From Phycisphaeraceae bacterium (lineage in GTDB: Bacteria > Planctomycetota > Phycisphaerae > Phycisphaerales > UBA1924), in contig JAHBXB010000001.1 in the NCBI GenBank assembly GCA_019636655.1, forward strand, positions 1,054,001 through 1,118,000: a DNA stretch of 64,000 bases, written 5' to 3'. Under the pieces are notes generated by a model. It searched no databases and was not told the DNA's origin. It saw only the letters and a list, made by a program, of their open reading frames with translations. How positions within the stretch are numbered: the stretch's first letter is position 1; the number at the start of each line of letters is the position of its first letter. The translations under genes were made by a program, and so were the position numbers. This document shows, piece after piece, positions 10,617 through 18,796 of the stretch.

Positions 10617-10663
10617 CCTATCGGACGCCGCCAGCCGCCGCCCGCACTCGCCCTCCACACTCG

Positions 10664-10669
10664 GATAAA
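10664..10669 (+). promoter_or_regulatory. Probable -10 element of purEK
   Basis: TAAACT in GGATAAACTCCG lies about 39 bases before the purE ATG, giving a short leader that contains GGAG. Unlike many neighbours this unit therefore looks leadered. No purine riboswitch is visible in the leader. Confidence 0.35.
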
Positions 10670-10708
10670 CTCCGCCTTTTCAGTCCTTGTCCGCTCACGG
10701 AGCCCGGA

Positions 10709-11287
10709 ATGCCCACACGCCCACGCCACCCCCGACCGGCCTCGAAGAGGCCGCCACTGGTCGGCATCATCATGGGCTCTCGCAGCGACTGGGACACGAT
10801 GTCCAACGCCGCCGCCGCGCTCGATGAGCTTGGCGTCGCCCACGAAGTCCGCGTCGTCTCTGCACACCGGACACCCGACCTGCTCTTCGAATATGCCTCC
10901 GCTGCCCAGGGCCGGGGCCTTTGCGTGATTATCGCCGGCGCCGGCGGGGCCGCGCACCTCCCCGGGATGGTGGCCTCCAAGACGCCGCTCCCCGTCCTCG
11001 GCGTGCCCGTCCAATCCAAGGCCCTCAACGGCCTCGACTCCCTCCTCTCGATCGCCCAGATGCCGGCGGGCATTCCGGTTGGCACTCTTGCGATCGGCCC
11101 CGCCGGAGCAACCAACGCGGGCCTGCTTGCCGCGTCGATCGTCGCCCTCTCGGACCCGAAAGTGCGGCGTGCCCTCGATGAGTTCCGCTCGGCCCAGACC
11201 CGGGGTGTCCTTGCCCAGCCCGATCCACGCTCGGCCGGCGGCGCGACGAAGCGTGCCGCGGCACCACGCGGGAGACCCCGTCGATGA
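10709..11287 (+). CDS. purE: N5-carboxyaminoimidazole ribonucleotide mutase
   Basis: Converts N5-CAIR to CAIR in purine synthesis (class I PurE). Motifs are [22 protein letters not shown] with the catalytic His, [14 protein letters not shown] and [34 protein letters not shown]. The 192 residues exceed the usual 160-170 because of an Arg/Pro-rich N-terminus of about 15 residues and a basic C-terminal tail after the core. GGAG precedes the ATG. The stop overlaps the purK start by four bases (ATGA), indicating translational coupling. Confidence 0.97.
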   Translation: MPTRPRHPRPASKRPPLVGIIMGSRSDWDTMSNAAAALDELGVAHEVRVVSAHRTPDLLFEYASAAQGRGLCVIIAGAGGAAHLPGMVASKTPLPVLGVPVQSKALNGLDSLLSIAQMPAGIPVGTLAIGPAGATNAGLLAASIVALSDPKVRRALDEFRSAQTRGVLAQPDPRSAGGATKRAAAPRGRPRR

Positions 11288-12405
11288 ACATCGGCGTCCT
11301 CGGCGGTGGCCAACTCGGCCGCATGCTCGCCCTCGCGGCCTACCCGCTCGGCCTGAGCATCAGGTTCTACGACCAGACCGACGAAGCGCCCGTCGGCCGG
11401 CTCGCCGAACTCCACGTCGGCGCTTTCGATGATGAAGACAAGGTCGCGGCCTTTGCCCGCGGCCTCGACGTGGTGACGTACGAGTTCGAGAACGTGCCCG
11501 CCGCGACCGCCGACCTGCTCGCCCCCCACGTCCGCGTCCTCCCGCCCCCCGCCGCGCTCGACGCCGCCCAGGACCGCCTGAACGAGCGCCGCCTCTTTCA
11601 GCGCCTGGGAATCCCGACCCCCACGTTCGCACCGGTCGACTCACTCGACGACGCCGCGGCCCACGCGAAGGCCTGCGGCTACAAGGCCATCCTCAAGGCC
11701 CGCCGCTTCGGATACGACGGCAAGGGCCAGGACCCTATCGCCTCCGAGGCGGACGTTCCGACGGCGTGGGAACACCTCCGGCTCGCGCCCGGCGGCCTGA
11801 TCCTCGATCAGATGATCCCCTTCACCCGCGAGCTCTCCGTCATCGCCGTTCGCGGCCTCGGCGGCGAGTTCCGCTGCTACCCGCTGGTTGAGAACGTGCA
11901 CAGCGCCGGCATCCTCCGGCTCTCCCGGGCCCCCGCGCCCGGCGCGGACCACCTCCAGGCCAAGGCCGAGCAATACGCCCGTCTCGTCGCCGAGTCGCTC
12001 GACTACGTCGGCGTGCTCGCCCTGGAGTTCTTCGAGATCCAGACCGATTCGGGCCCCGACCTGCTCATCAACGAGATGGCCCCGCGTGTCCACAACTCCG
12101 GTCACTGGACCATCGAGGGCGCCGTCTGCAGCCAGTTCGAGAACCACCTCCGCGCCGTCTCCGGCCTGCCGCTCGGCGGGACCGCCGCGCTCGGCGCGTG
12201 CGTCATGCTGAACCTCATCGGCGAGCTTCCCGATCCCGCCGCGTTACTCGCGATCCCCGGCGCCCACCTGCACGACTACGGCAAGGAGCCCCGCCCGGGC
12301 CGCAAGGTCGGCCACGTCACGCTCACCGCTCCGGACCCCTCTCGGCTCGACGACCGCCTCGCGTCCCTCCGCGCAGCGATCTCGCCGCGTGCCACGGCTA
12401 CTTGA
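11284..12405 (+). CDS. purK: N5-carboxyaminoimidazole ribonucleotide synthase
   Basis: ATP-grasp enzyme that makes N5-CAIR from AIR, bicarbonate and ATP, the step before PurE. At 373 residues it is standard length. It begins [22 protein letters not shown]. The ATP-grasp core shows [33 protein letters not shown] and [20 protein letters not shown]. It is coupled to purE. Its 3' end overlaps the convergent DUF1080 gene by eight bases. Confidence 0.97.
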   Translation: MNIGVLGGGQLGRMLALAAYPLGLSIRFYDQTDEAPVGRLAELHVGAFDDEDKVAAFARGLDVVTYEFENVPAATADLLAPHVRVLPPPAALDAAQDRLNERRLFQRLGIPTPTFAPVDSLDDAAAHAKACGYKAILKARRFGYDGKGQDPIASEADVPTAWEHLRLAPGGLILDQMIPFTRELSVIAVRGLGGEFRCYPLVENVHSAGILRLSRAPAPGADHLQAKAEQYARLVAESLDYVGVLALEFFEIQTDSGPDLLINEMAPRVHNSGHWTIEGAVCSQFENHLRAVSGLPLGGTAALGACVMLNLIGELPDPAALLAIPGAHLHDYGKEPRPGRKVGHVTLTAPDPSRLDDRLASLRAAISPRATAT

Positions 12406-13681
12406 TCGGCGCCACCTTCACAGCCCGAAACTGAATCTCGGCGCCCTCGGCCTGTAGCGCGATCGTCCCCGGCTTGACCGCCACCTCCGACGCCTCGTTC
12501 ACCACTTCGCCGTTGATCCGAACCACCAGCCCCGCTCCGTCCGCGATGACCTCGCAGTCGTTCCACTCCCCCACCGGCCGCTCGACCGTCCGCATCCGGT
12601 CCACGCGCCGGCCCGACGTCCGCGCCGCATCCCCCGACATCGGAAACCTGCCGATCGACAGCAGGTCCCCCGCCTGCCCCGATTTCAACTGCATCTCCAC
12701 CGCGGGCGGCCACACCGCATCAGGCGGCTGCACCCGCAGCAGCACGCCGCTGTTGCCGCCCCCCCCCTTCGGATCAAACCGCCACTGCAGCCGCAGCACA
12801 AACGACTCGAACGCCTCGTTCGTACGGATGTACCCCGTCGCGTTGCCCTCGCACGCCAGCACCCCCTCTCGCCACGACCAGGCCCGACGCGTCGCCTCTG
12901 GAAACACCGGCCACCCCGCCAGGTCCGGCCCCTCGAACAGCGCCTGCTCGCCCGGCATCGGCGCCTTCAGGTCCCGCACCTTGATGTTCCTGAACCACAC
13001 ATCGTCGCCGTGGTCCTGCAGCGCGATCCGCCCCTTCTTTTCCATCCCGAACGACGGCCACGCCTTGAACTTGCTCGCGGCGATCATCGCCTTCCAGTCG
13101 TCGTTGTCAATCCGACACTCCGCCGTCTTGACCCCGTTCAGGAACTGCTGCAGCACGCCATCCCGGATCCGGATGCGCGCGTTGTTCCACTGACCCGGTG
13201 GCGCCGGCGGCGTCTCCGGCGGCGGCTCGATCAGGTCGTACAGCGCGCCAGCGCGGTGCTTCGGGTCCGCCCCGTCGCTGTGCCCCGCGTTGTCGAGGAT
13301 CTGGAACTCCGGCCCCGTCATCCACGGCGCACCCTGCGTCTCCGCGACGCGGTACATGATCCCCGAGTTCGCCCCGCGGGCACACTTGAAGTCGAGCGAG
13401 AACTCGAAGTCCTCGTATTCCTTCACCGTCACGATGTCGCCCCCGCCGCCCCCCTTCACCACCCGCACCGTGCCGTTCTCCACCACCCAGCCCTTCTGCG
13501 GAAACCCCTCGCCCTTGTACGACCGCCATTGCCTCGTCGAGGCGCCGTCGAACAGCAGCATCCAGCCCGCGGCCGCCTCCGCCGGCGTCAGGGCGTTCTG
13601 GACCTGCTGATCCGCTGCCGGCTGCGCCGCCGCTCCCGCCTGACCGCACACGATCGCCGCAATCGCAAAGACTATTCGCAT
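12398..13681 (-). CDS. Exported protein with two DUF1080 (3-keto-disaccharide hydrolase-like) domains
   Basis: Secreted protein of 427 residues. After a signal peptide ending near QAGAAAQ come two tandem laminin-G-like domains of the DUF1080 family. The first is about residues 38-235 (WMLLFDGASTRQWRSY, GWVVENGTVRVV, YEDFEFSLDFKCARGANSGIMYR, QWNNARIRI, IALQDHGDDVWFRNIKVR). The second is about 245-425 (ALFEGPDLAGWPVF, NSGVLLRVQPP, EWNDCEVIADG, IALQAEGAEIQFRAVKV). Relatives act on 3-keto glycosides; substrate and activity are inferred from the family only. A TATGAT hexamer ends nine bases before the ATG. It diverges from the outer-membrane protein gene. Confidence 0.85.
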   Translation of the reverse strand: MRIVFAIAAIVCGQAGAAAQPAADQQVQNALTPAEAAAGWMLLFDGASTRQWRSYKGEGFPQKGWVVENGTVRVVKGGGGGDIVTVKEYEDFEFSLDFKCARGANSGIMYRVAETQGAPWMTGPEFQILDNAGHSDGADPKHRAGALYDLIEPPPETPPAPPGQWNNARIRIRDGVLQQFLNGVKTAECRIDNDDWKAMIAASKFKAWPSFGMEKKGRIALQDHGDDVWFRNIKVRDLKAPMPGEQALFEGPDLAGWPVFPEATRRAWSWREGVLACEGNATGYIRTNEAFESFVLRLQWRFDPKGGGGNSGVLLRVQPPDAVWPPAVEMQLKSGQAGDLLSIGRFPMSGDAARTSGRRVDRMRTVERPVGEWNDCEVIADGAGLVVRINGEVVNEASEVAVKPGTIALQAEGAEIQFRAVKVAPIK

Positions 13682-13778
13682 GATGGAGAGATCATACCGG
13701 AAGCGGCACACGCACCGCGGGTCTTGCCCGGAGTACCATCGGGCCCAGACCGCCCCGATCTCGACACACGGAGAGCTC

Positions 13779-14789
13779 ATGACCCGCATGCATCGACTCG
13801 TCCCCCTCCTCGCCGCCTCGATCACCGCGGCGGCCGCCGCTCAGGACTCGCCCCCGGCGCCCACCGCACCCTCGGAGCCGCCCCCGCAGCAGGCCTCCCC
13901 GCTCCCGCAGCTCGACGCTGCCCCCGAGGTCACCGAACCTGCACGCTCCGGCCGCGTGCCCACATTCACCGTCGAGTTCGGCGGCGGGTACCAGTTCGAA
14001 ACCGATATCGACAGCGGCGGTTCGTTCTCGCTCGCACGGGGTGCTGCGCTCGTCTCCACGGTGCTCCCGGTCGCGGAGCGCATGAACCTCCGGATCGCCG
14101 CGGGGTACTCCTACTCCTCCTACGACTTCACGGATAATGCCCGCTTCGGCGGTTCGGGCCCGTGGGAGGGGATCAACTCCGTCTCCGTGCTTGCCTCGCT
14201 CGGGTACCAGATCGACGAGAAGTGGTCGGTCTTCGGCGGCCCCATCTTCGGCATCGCCGCGGAGTCATCGGCGGACCTCGGGGACGGGCTCAACGGCGGC
14301 GGAATGGCGGGCTTTGGCTACAACGTCTCCGAGGATCTCACCCTCCGCCTCGGCGTCAGCGTGATCTCGCAGATCAAGGACAACGTCCAGGTCTTCCCGA
14401 TCATCGGGCTCGACTGGACGATCGACAGCGAGCGCAGCTGGGGGTTCAACCTCGGCTCGATCGACACCGGCGCCCTCGAGGGCATCGGCGGCGAGCTCGT
14501 CTTCAACGCGTCAAAGCAGTTGTCGATCTCCGGGGGCGCCGCGTACAGCACCCGCCGCTTCCGCCTCGACGACGAGGGCTTTGCGCCCGACGGCGTCGGC
14601 GAGGACAGCCGCGTCGCCATCTTCGGCCGCCTGGGCTTCAAGGCGAGCGACGCCGCGACGATCAGCCTCTTCGGCGGGGTCGCCGTGGCCGGCAACCTGG
14701 AGATCGATGACTCCTACGGCAACCAGCTCTTCAGCGAGGACTACGACGCCGCGCCGTTTGTCGGCGCCAGCGTCGCGATCCGCTTCTAG
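13779..14789 (+). CDS. Outer-membrane beta-barrel-like protein
   Basis: Exported protein of 336 residues. A signal peptide ending near AAAAAQD is followed by a Pro/Gln-rich linker (about residues 24-60). The rest alternates aromatic and polar residues in amphipathic strands (FTVEFGGGYQFETD, MNLRIAAGYSYSSYDF, KWSVFGGPIFGIAAE, LTLRLGVSVI) and ends in ASVAIRF, a terminal Phe as in BAM substrates. Likely an outer-membrane barrel; substrate or role unknown. GGAG lies nine bases before the ATG, and a TACCAT hexamer at 13734-13739 may be its -10, giving a leader of about 35 bases. Confidence 0.7.
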   Translation: MTRMHRLVPLLAASITAAAAAQDSPPAPTAPSEPPPQQASPLPQLDAAPEVTEPARSGRVPTFTVEFGGGYQFETDIDSGGSFSLARGAALVSTVLPVAERMNLRIAAGYSYSSYDFTDNARFGGSGPWEGINSVSVLASLGYQIDEKWSVFGGPIFGIAAESSADLGDGLNGGGMAGFGYNVSEDLTLRLGVSVISQIKDNVQVFPIIGLDWTIDSERSWGFNLGSIDTGALEGIGGELVFNASKQLSISGGAAYSTRRFRLDDEGFAPDGVGEDSRVAIFGRLGFKASDAATISLFGGVAVAGNLEIDDSYGNQLFSEDYDAAPFVGASVAIRF

Positions 14790-14809
14790 CGATCCGAGGC
14801 GACCGTTCG

Positions 14810-15502
14810 CTACCGGCGCTTCCGTCGCACCGCCGCCAGCCCGCCAAGCGCCGCGATCAGCGCCGTGCCGGGACCCGGAACGGCACTCCCGTTGGCCCGG
14901 ATCATCCAGGCTCCCGGGAACGGCAGCGCCGAGTCCGTCCTCGCGATGTACGCGTTCGCGCCGAGGTTGCCGACATTGATGCCGACGCTCGCCGGGTTGT
15001 AGATCAGCCATGACCGATCGGACCTCGCGGAGGTGTCCTCCGCGGCGGGCCGGTCGACACCGCGCTCGGTGAACGCCAACGCGGCGACAAAGAACCCGCC
15101 GCTCACCTGTGTCGGCGTGATGGGGAACGTGTTGAACACTGAGCCCCCGAGTGTTCCCGGCACCATCGTCGTCGAGACCAGCGGGACCGCGTTCCGCGGG
15201 TCAAAGTCGTTGTCGGGGTCGTTGAACAGCCACACCGTCACCTCGCGCCCCGCGGCGAACGTCGGCCCGAACGCCACCGAGATCGACGTGATCCACTCCG
15301 CACCCGGCTCGGCCACGAAGTAGTTGCCCCACCCCGTCTGCGGATTCACCGGGAACGACGAGGGCGGACCGACCGCCGAGTCCATCGTTCCGTCGTCGTA
15401 GGAGTATTGAATATCGGCCAGCGCCGGAGACGCCGCGAGCGCGGCACAGCCCATCGAGAGCGCGGCAATACCCGGCCAATACGAAGAAAAAGCTGTACGC
15501 AT
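14810..15502 (-). CDS. Secreted protein with PEP-CTERM-like sorting tail
   Basis: Exported protein of 230 residues. The signal peptide ends near SPALA-DIQYSYDDG. The body looks beta-rich with no domain I recognise. The C-terminus reads VPGPGTALIAALGGL followed by AVRRKRR: a Pro-Gly motif, a hydrophobic helix and a basic end, as in the PEP-CTERM/VPxPG tails recognised by exosortase-type systems in planctomycetes. GAGGAGG precedes the ATG. It lies 116 bases downstream of the SUKH gene on the same strand and converges on the outer-membrane protein gene. Confidence 0.75.
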   Translation of the reverse strand: MRTAFSSYWPGIAALSMGCAALAASPALADIQYSYDDGTMDSAVGPPSSFPVNPQTGWGNYFVAEPGAEWITSISVAFGPTFAAGREVTVWLFNDPDNDFDPRNAVPLVSTTMVPGTLGGSVFNTFPITPTQVSGGFFVAALAFTERGVDRPAAEDTSARSDRSWLIYNPASVGINVGNLGANAYIARTDSALPFPGAWMIRANGSAVPGPGTALIAALGGLAAVRRKRR

Positions 15503-15618
15503 GATCTCTCCTCCTCTACATGATCGTCGCGACCGGTTCCTGCCCGGGCACCGTGGCGCCGAGCAAGCCTCACCCTACGTCATACGCCCCAAGGCCGACG
15601 CCGGATGCAAACGCCCTC

Positions 15619-16803
15619 CTAGTTCGAGTGCGGAATGAACGCATCGGGCTCGTCGACAACATGCGGGTTCCGCAGCCGGAACTCCTCCCTGAACTGCGCA
15701 CGCAGCCCTTCAGACACCCGGCCGCTCCCACCGCGGTCAAAGGCCAGTTCGGTGCCGTCGCATGCCGCAAGACGGGCCAGCCACTGAGCAAGCGTATCGG
15801 CAAGCCAGACCCGACCATCGACACCCGGCAGAAACGTGACGATGCCCCCGGCTGGTACATCCGTCGGATCCATGCAGTACATGATGGACCCGCCCGCACT
15901 GGAATCGGCAAACTCGAAGAGCCTCACTTCGGCTGGCGTGATCGCCTCGCTCGGCCCGTCCGGCCCCGGCCCCTCGGTTCCAACACCGAGCCACGGTCCG
16001 GACATCCTTGCAATGCGCAGCGCCGACGGATCGCGAACCCGGATCGAGTCTGCGGGCTGCGCAGCAATCCAGGCGCCGACCTCTCCCTGCTCGGCAGCCG
16101 CCATGCACTGGCTCGGGTTGACGAATCGCGACCAGAGGTTCGGATCGACCCAGCTTAGAAACGCGTACAGATCAGCCGGATATCGCACACCGAAGCACGC
16201 CGGCGAGCGCTCCAGGTCCAGGCTGTACGCCGAGAACCTCGCGTCAGAATACCCGTGTGCGCGCGCGACAGCCTCGATCTGCTCCAGCACGCGCCGAAGC
16301 GAGGCCCCGGTCCACGGGGTCCGCCGCACGCTCTCCGTCGGCGCGGGCGGGATGACCGCGCCAACGGGATCGGCATGCCGCGCCGACGACCTCGGAAAGC
16401 GCTGCTTGAGTCCGTATGCCCGTTCCCAGAGCGCCACGACACCCTCCCGCGTGTAGCTGGTCCCGCACTCCGGGCACTCTCCCGCATCCGGCAGCGCCGA
16501 GAGCGTGTAATGACATCGCGGGCATACGAACCCGCCGTGCGGCTTCAGAAGCGCTCGGGCGATTCTGATCCTTGTTGAGCGAAAGACGAATACAAGAGCC
16601 ACGATGATTGTCGCCTCGCCTGCGACGAAAGAGTCAAGCCCCATGCCCGATGTGAGGCTGAGCCAGACATAGACCCCCGCGCAGGGCACCGCGATGGGCC
16701 AGAACACAGCCAGGAACCGCCGCTCGGATCGGATTCGCTTTGGCCGGTCCGGAAGTGGCAGCGGAGCCGGCTCCCTCGCGTGGTCGGACGGTTCGGACAC
16801 CAT
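15619..16803 (-). CDS. Membrane-anchored zinc-ribbon protein with SUKH (SMI1/KNR4-like) domain
   Basis: Protein of 394 residues in three parts. Residues about 28-85 contain two hydrophobic segments (FLAVFWPIAVPCAGVYVWLSL, ATIIVALVFVF). Residues 94-113 form a four-Cys zinc ribbon (CPRC...CPEC). From about 165 to the C-terminus it resembles the SUKH family: YPADLYAFLSWVDP, then VRLFEFADSSAGGSIMYCMD, then GIVTFLPGVDGRVWLADTLAQWL. SUKH proteins include immunity proteins for nuclease toxins, but no toxin is next to it, so a general binding role is equally likely. It starts six bases after a TAGACT hexamer. Confidence 0.65.
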   Translation of the reverse strand: MVSEPSDHAREPAPLPLPDRPKRIRSERRFLAVFWPIAVPCAGVYVWLSLTSGMGLDSFVAGEATIIVALVFVFRSTRIRIARALLKPHGGFVCPRCHYTLSALPDAGECPECGTSYTREGVVALWERAYGLKQRFPRSSARHADPVGAVIPPAPTESVRRTPWTGASLRRVLEQIEAVARAHGYSDARFSAYSLDLERSPACFGVRYPADLYAFLSWVDPNLWSRFVNPSQCMAAAEQGEVGAWIAAQPADSIRVRDPSALRIARMSGPWLGVGTEGPGPDGPSEAITPAEVRLFEFADSSAGGSIMYCMDPTDVPAGGIVTFLPGVDGRVWLADTLAQWLARLAACDGTELAFDRGGSGRVSEGLRAQFREEFRLRNPHVVDEPDAFIPHSN

Positions 16804-16809
16804 TCCCCG

Positions 16810-16815
16810 AGTCTA
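16810..16815 (-). promoter_or_regulatory. -10-like TAGACT before the SUKH-domain gene
   Basis: On the minus strand TAGACT is followed by six bases and the ATG at 16803. No Shine-Dalgarno fits. This is one of four identical hexamers at the same spacing in the window. Confidence 0.5.
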
Positions 16816-16893
16816 CTCTGGCGGACATAGGCCCCGCCCCCAGCCCGAATCACGGCCTCGGTAGAACAACAACATGATCCCGCACCGGAGTCC

Positions 16894-18657
16894 CTACCAC
16901 TCCGGCCCCCCGGTATACCTCCCGTACACATCCGCCATCGCCTGCACCATCTCCCCCAGCGTGCAGTTGCTCAGCGCACCGTGGATCAGGTGCGGCATCA
17001 CGTTCTCGCCGCCCCTCGCGGCCTCGCGGATGGCCCCCAGCGCCCGCTCCGCCTCCCCCGCGTCCCGCCGCTTCTTGAACTCCGCGAGACGCTCGCACTG
17101 CACCGTCTCCACCTCGTGCGGAATCTGCAGGATCTCCACCTGGTGCTCCTCCTCCGCCCCGGCGCGGAACGCGTTCACGCCGACGATCAGCCGGTCCCCC
17201 GCCTCGCACTCCTCCGAGAAGCGGTACGACGCCTCCGCGATCTGCCGCCTGAAGTAGCCGCGGTTGATCCCCGCCACCACGCCCCGCCCATACCCCTTGC
17301 GCGGCGCGTACGCCGGGTGCGACGCCAAGTCGCCCGTCCACGCCCCGCCCGACGGCGCCCTCTCGCCCGCGCCGTACGACCCCATCCGGTCGATCTCGTC
17401 GATCAGGTCCAGCGCCTCGCGCTCCATCGTGTCCGTCAGGTTCTCCACGAACCACGATCCGCCGAGGGGGTCAGCCGTCCGTGTCACGCCCGTCTCGTAC
17501 GCCAGGATCTGCTGCGTCCGCAGCGCCACCGTCACTGCCTGCTCCGTAGGCAGGCCCAGCGTCTCGTCCATCGAATCCGTGTGCAGCGACTGGCACCCGC
17601 CCAGCGCCGCGGCCATCGCCTGGTAGGCCACCCGCACCACGTTGTTCAGCGGCTGCTGCTCCGTCAGCGAGCACCCCGCCGTCTGCACGTGTGTCTTCAT
17701 GAACCACGACCGCTCGTTCTTCGCCCCGTACCGCCCCTTCATCATCCGCGCCCAGATCCGGCGCGCCGCCCGCAGCTTGCAGATCTCCTCGAAGAACTCG
17801 TTGTGCGAGTTGAAGAAGAAACTCAGCCGCGGCGCGAACGAATCGATGTCCAGCCCCCCGTGCTCCGCGTGCCGCTCCATGCACGCCTCGACATACTCCA
17901 TCCCGTCCCGCAGCGTGAACGCCAGTTCCTGCGCCGCCGTCGATCCCGCCTCGCGGATGTGGTACCCCGAGATCGACACCGAGTTCCACTTCGGCACATG
18001 CCGCGACTGGAACTCGATCGTGTCCACCACCAGTTTCACCGACGGATCCGGCGGGTAGATGAACTCGTTCTGCGAGTGGAACTCCTTCAGGATGTCGTTC
18101 TGCAGCGTCCCGCCGAGCGTGTCCCACGAGATCCCCCGCTGCTTGGCCATCGCCAGGTACATCGCCCAGATCACCGCGGCCGGGCCGTTGATCGTCTGCG
18201 ACACTGTCACCTTGTCCACGGGAATGTCCGCGTACAGCCGGTGCATGTCCTCGATCGTCGAGATCGCCACACCGCACCGCCCCACCTCCCCCACCGACAG
18301 CGCATCATCCGAGTCCCGACCCATCAGCGTCGGCAGGTCGAACGCCGTCGACAGCCCCGTGTTCGACCCCTTCCCCCGCTCCAGCAGCATCTTGAACCGC
18401 TTGTTCGTGTCGTCCGCCGACCCGAACCCCGCGAACTGCCGCATCGTCCACAACCGCGTGCGGTACCCCTGCGGGAACAGCCCCCGCGTGTAGGGGAACT
18501 TCCCGGGCGACGCGATGTCGCGTTCCTGGTGCTTGAGCCCCTCGGCCGGTGCTTCCGGCCCGTACACCGGGTCCAGAACAAGGCCCGAGATGGTGACCGC
18601 CGCGGGGTCGATCTTTTCCTGAGCAGGGATGCCGGCGGGGCGTGCGTGGGTCGTCAT
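16894..18657 (-). CDS. Acyl-CoA mutase large subunit, isobutyryl-CoA mutase-type
   Basis: Adenosylcobalamin-dependent acyl-CoA mutase, catalytic subunit without the B12-binding domain, 587 residues. Family landmarks are FPYTRGLFPQGYRTRLWTMR, GLSTAFDLPTLMGRDSDD, TLQNDILKEF, SVSISGYHIREAG (His233), APRLSFFFNSHNEFFEEI and THVQTAGCSLTEQQPLNNVVR. The two positions that separate methylmalonyl- from isobutyryl-CoA mutase (Tyr89/Arg207 versus Phe80/Gln198) are Phe75 (RQFAG) and Gln196 (SQNEFIYPP). The Gln196-His233 distance of 37 matches Arg207-His244 in the Propionibacterium enzyme. So isobutyryl/n-butyryl-CoA isomerisation is predicted. The small cobalamin-binding subunit and G-protein chaperone are not in the window. 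Upstream in-frame sequence is antisense to the next gene. Confidence 0.88.
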   Translation of the reverse strand: MTTHARPAGIPAQEKIDPAAVTISGLVLDPVYGPEAPAEGLKHQERDIASPGKFPYTRGLFPQGYRTRLWTMRQFAGFGSADDTNKRFKMLLERGKGSNTGLSTAFDLPTLMGRDSDDALSVGEVGRCGVAISTIEDMHRLYADIPVDKVTVSQTINGPAAVIWAMYLAMAKQRGISWDTLGGTLQNDILKEFHSQNEFIYPPDPSVKLVVDTIEFQSRHVPKWNSVSISGYHIREAGSTAAQELAFTLRDGMEYVEACMERHAEHGGLDIDSFAPRLSFFFNSHNEFFEEICKLRAARRIWARMMKGRYGAKNERSWFMKTHVQTAGCSLTEQQPLNNVVRVAYQAMAAALGGCQSLHTDSMDETLGLPTEQAVTVALRTQQILAYETGVTRTADPLGGSWFVENLTDTMEREALDLIDEIDRMGSYGAGERAPSGGAWTGDLASHPAYAPRKGYGRGVVAGINRGYFRRQIAEASYRFSEECEAGDRLIVGVNAFRAGAEEEHQVEILQIPHEVETVQCERLAEFKKRRDAGEAERALGAIREAARGGENVMPHLIHGALSNCTLGEMVQAMADVYGRYTGGPEW

Positions 18658-18783
18658 GGAAATGGCCTCGAAGTGTGGTTCCCCAAAGTATACGGGTGCG
18701 CCAACGGCTCCAGCCCCTCCACGGCCAGCGCCAGACCACCCACGAAATCGAGCGTATGACGGGACCAAAACCCGCAAACTCGG

Positions 18784-18789
18784 TACACT
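18784..18789 (+). promoter_or_regulatory. -10-like TACACT before the DapB-like gene
   Basis: TACACT is followed by seven bases (CGAAACC) and the ATG at 18797. No ribosome binding site is present, as expected for a leaderless transcript. Confidence 0.4.
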
Positions 18790-18796
18790 CGAAACC

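Noticed and set aside
16894-18657. Simple assignment as methylmalonyl-CoA mutase
   Set aside because: Phe75 and Gln196 replace the Tyr and Arg required for the methylmalonyl carboxylate.
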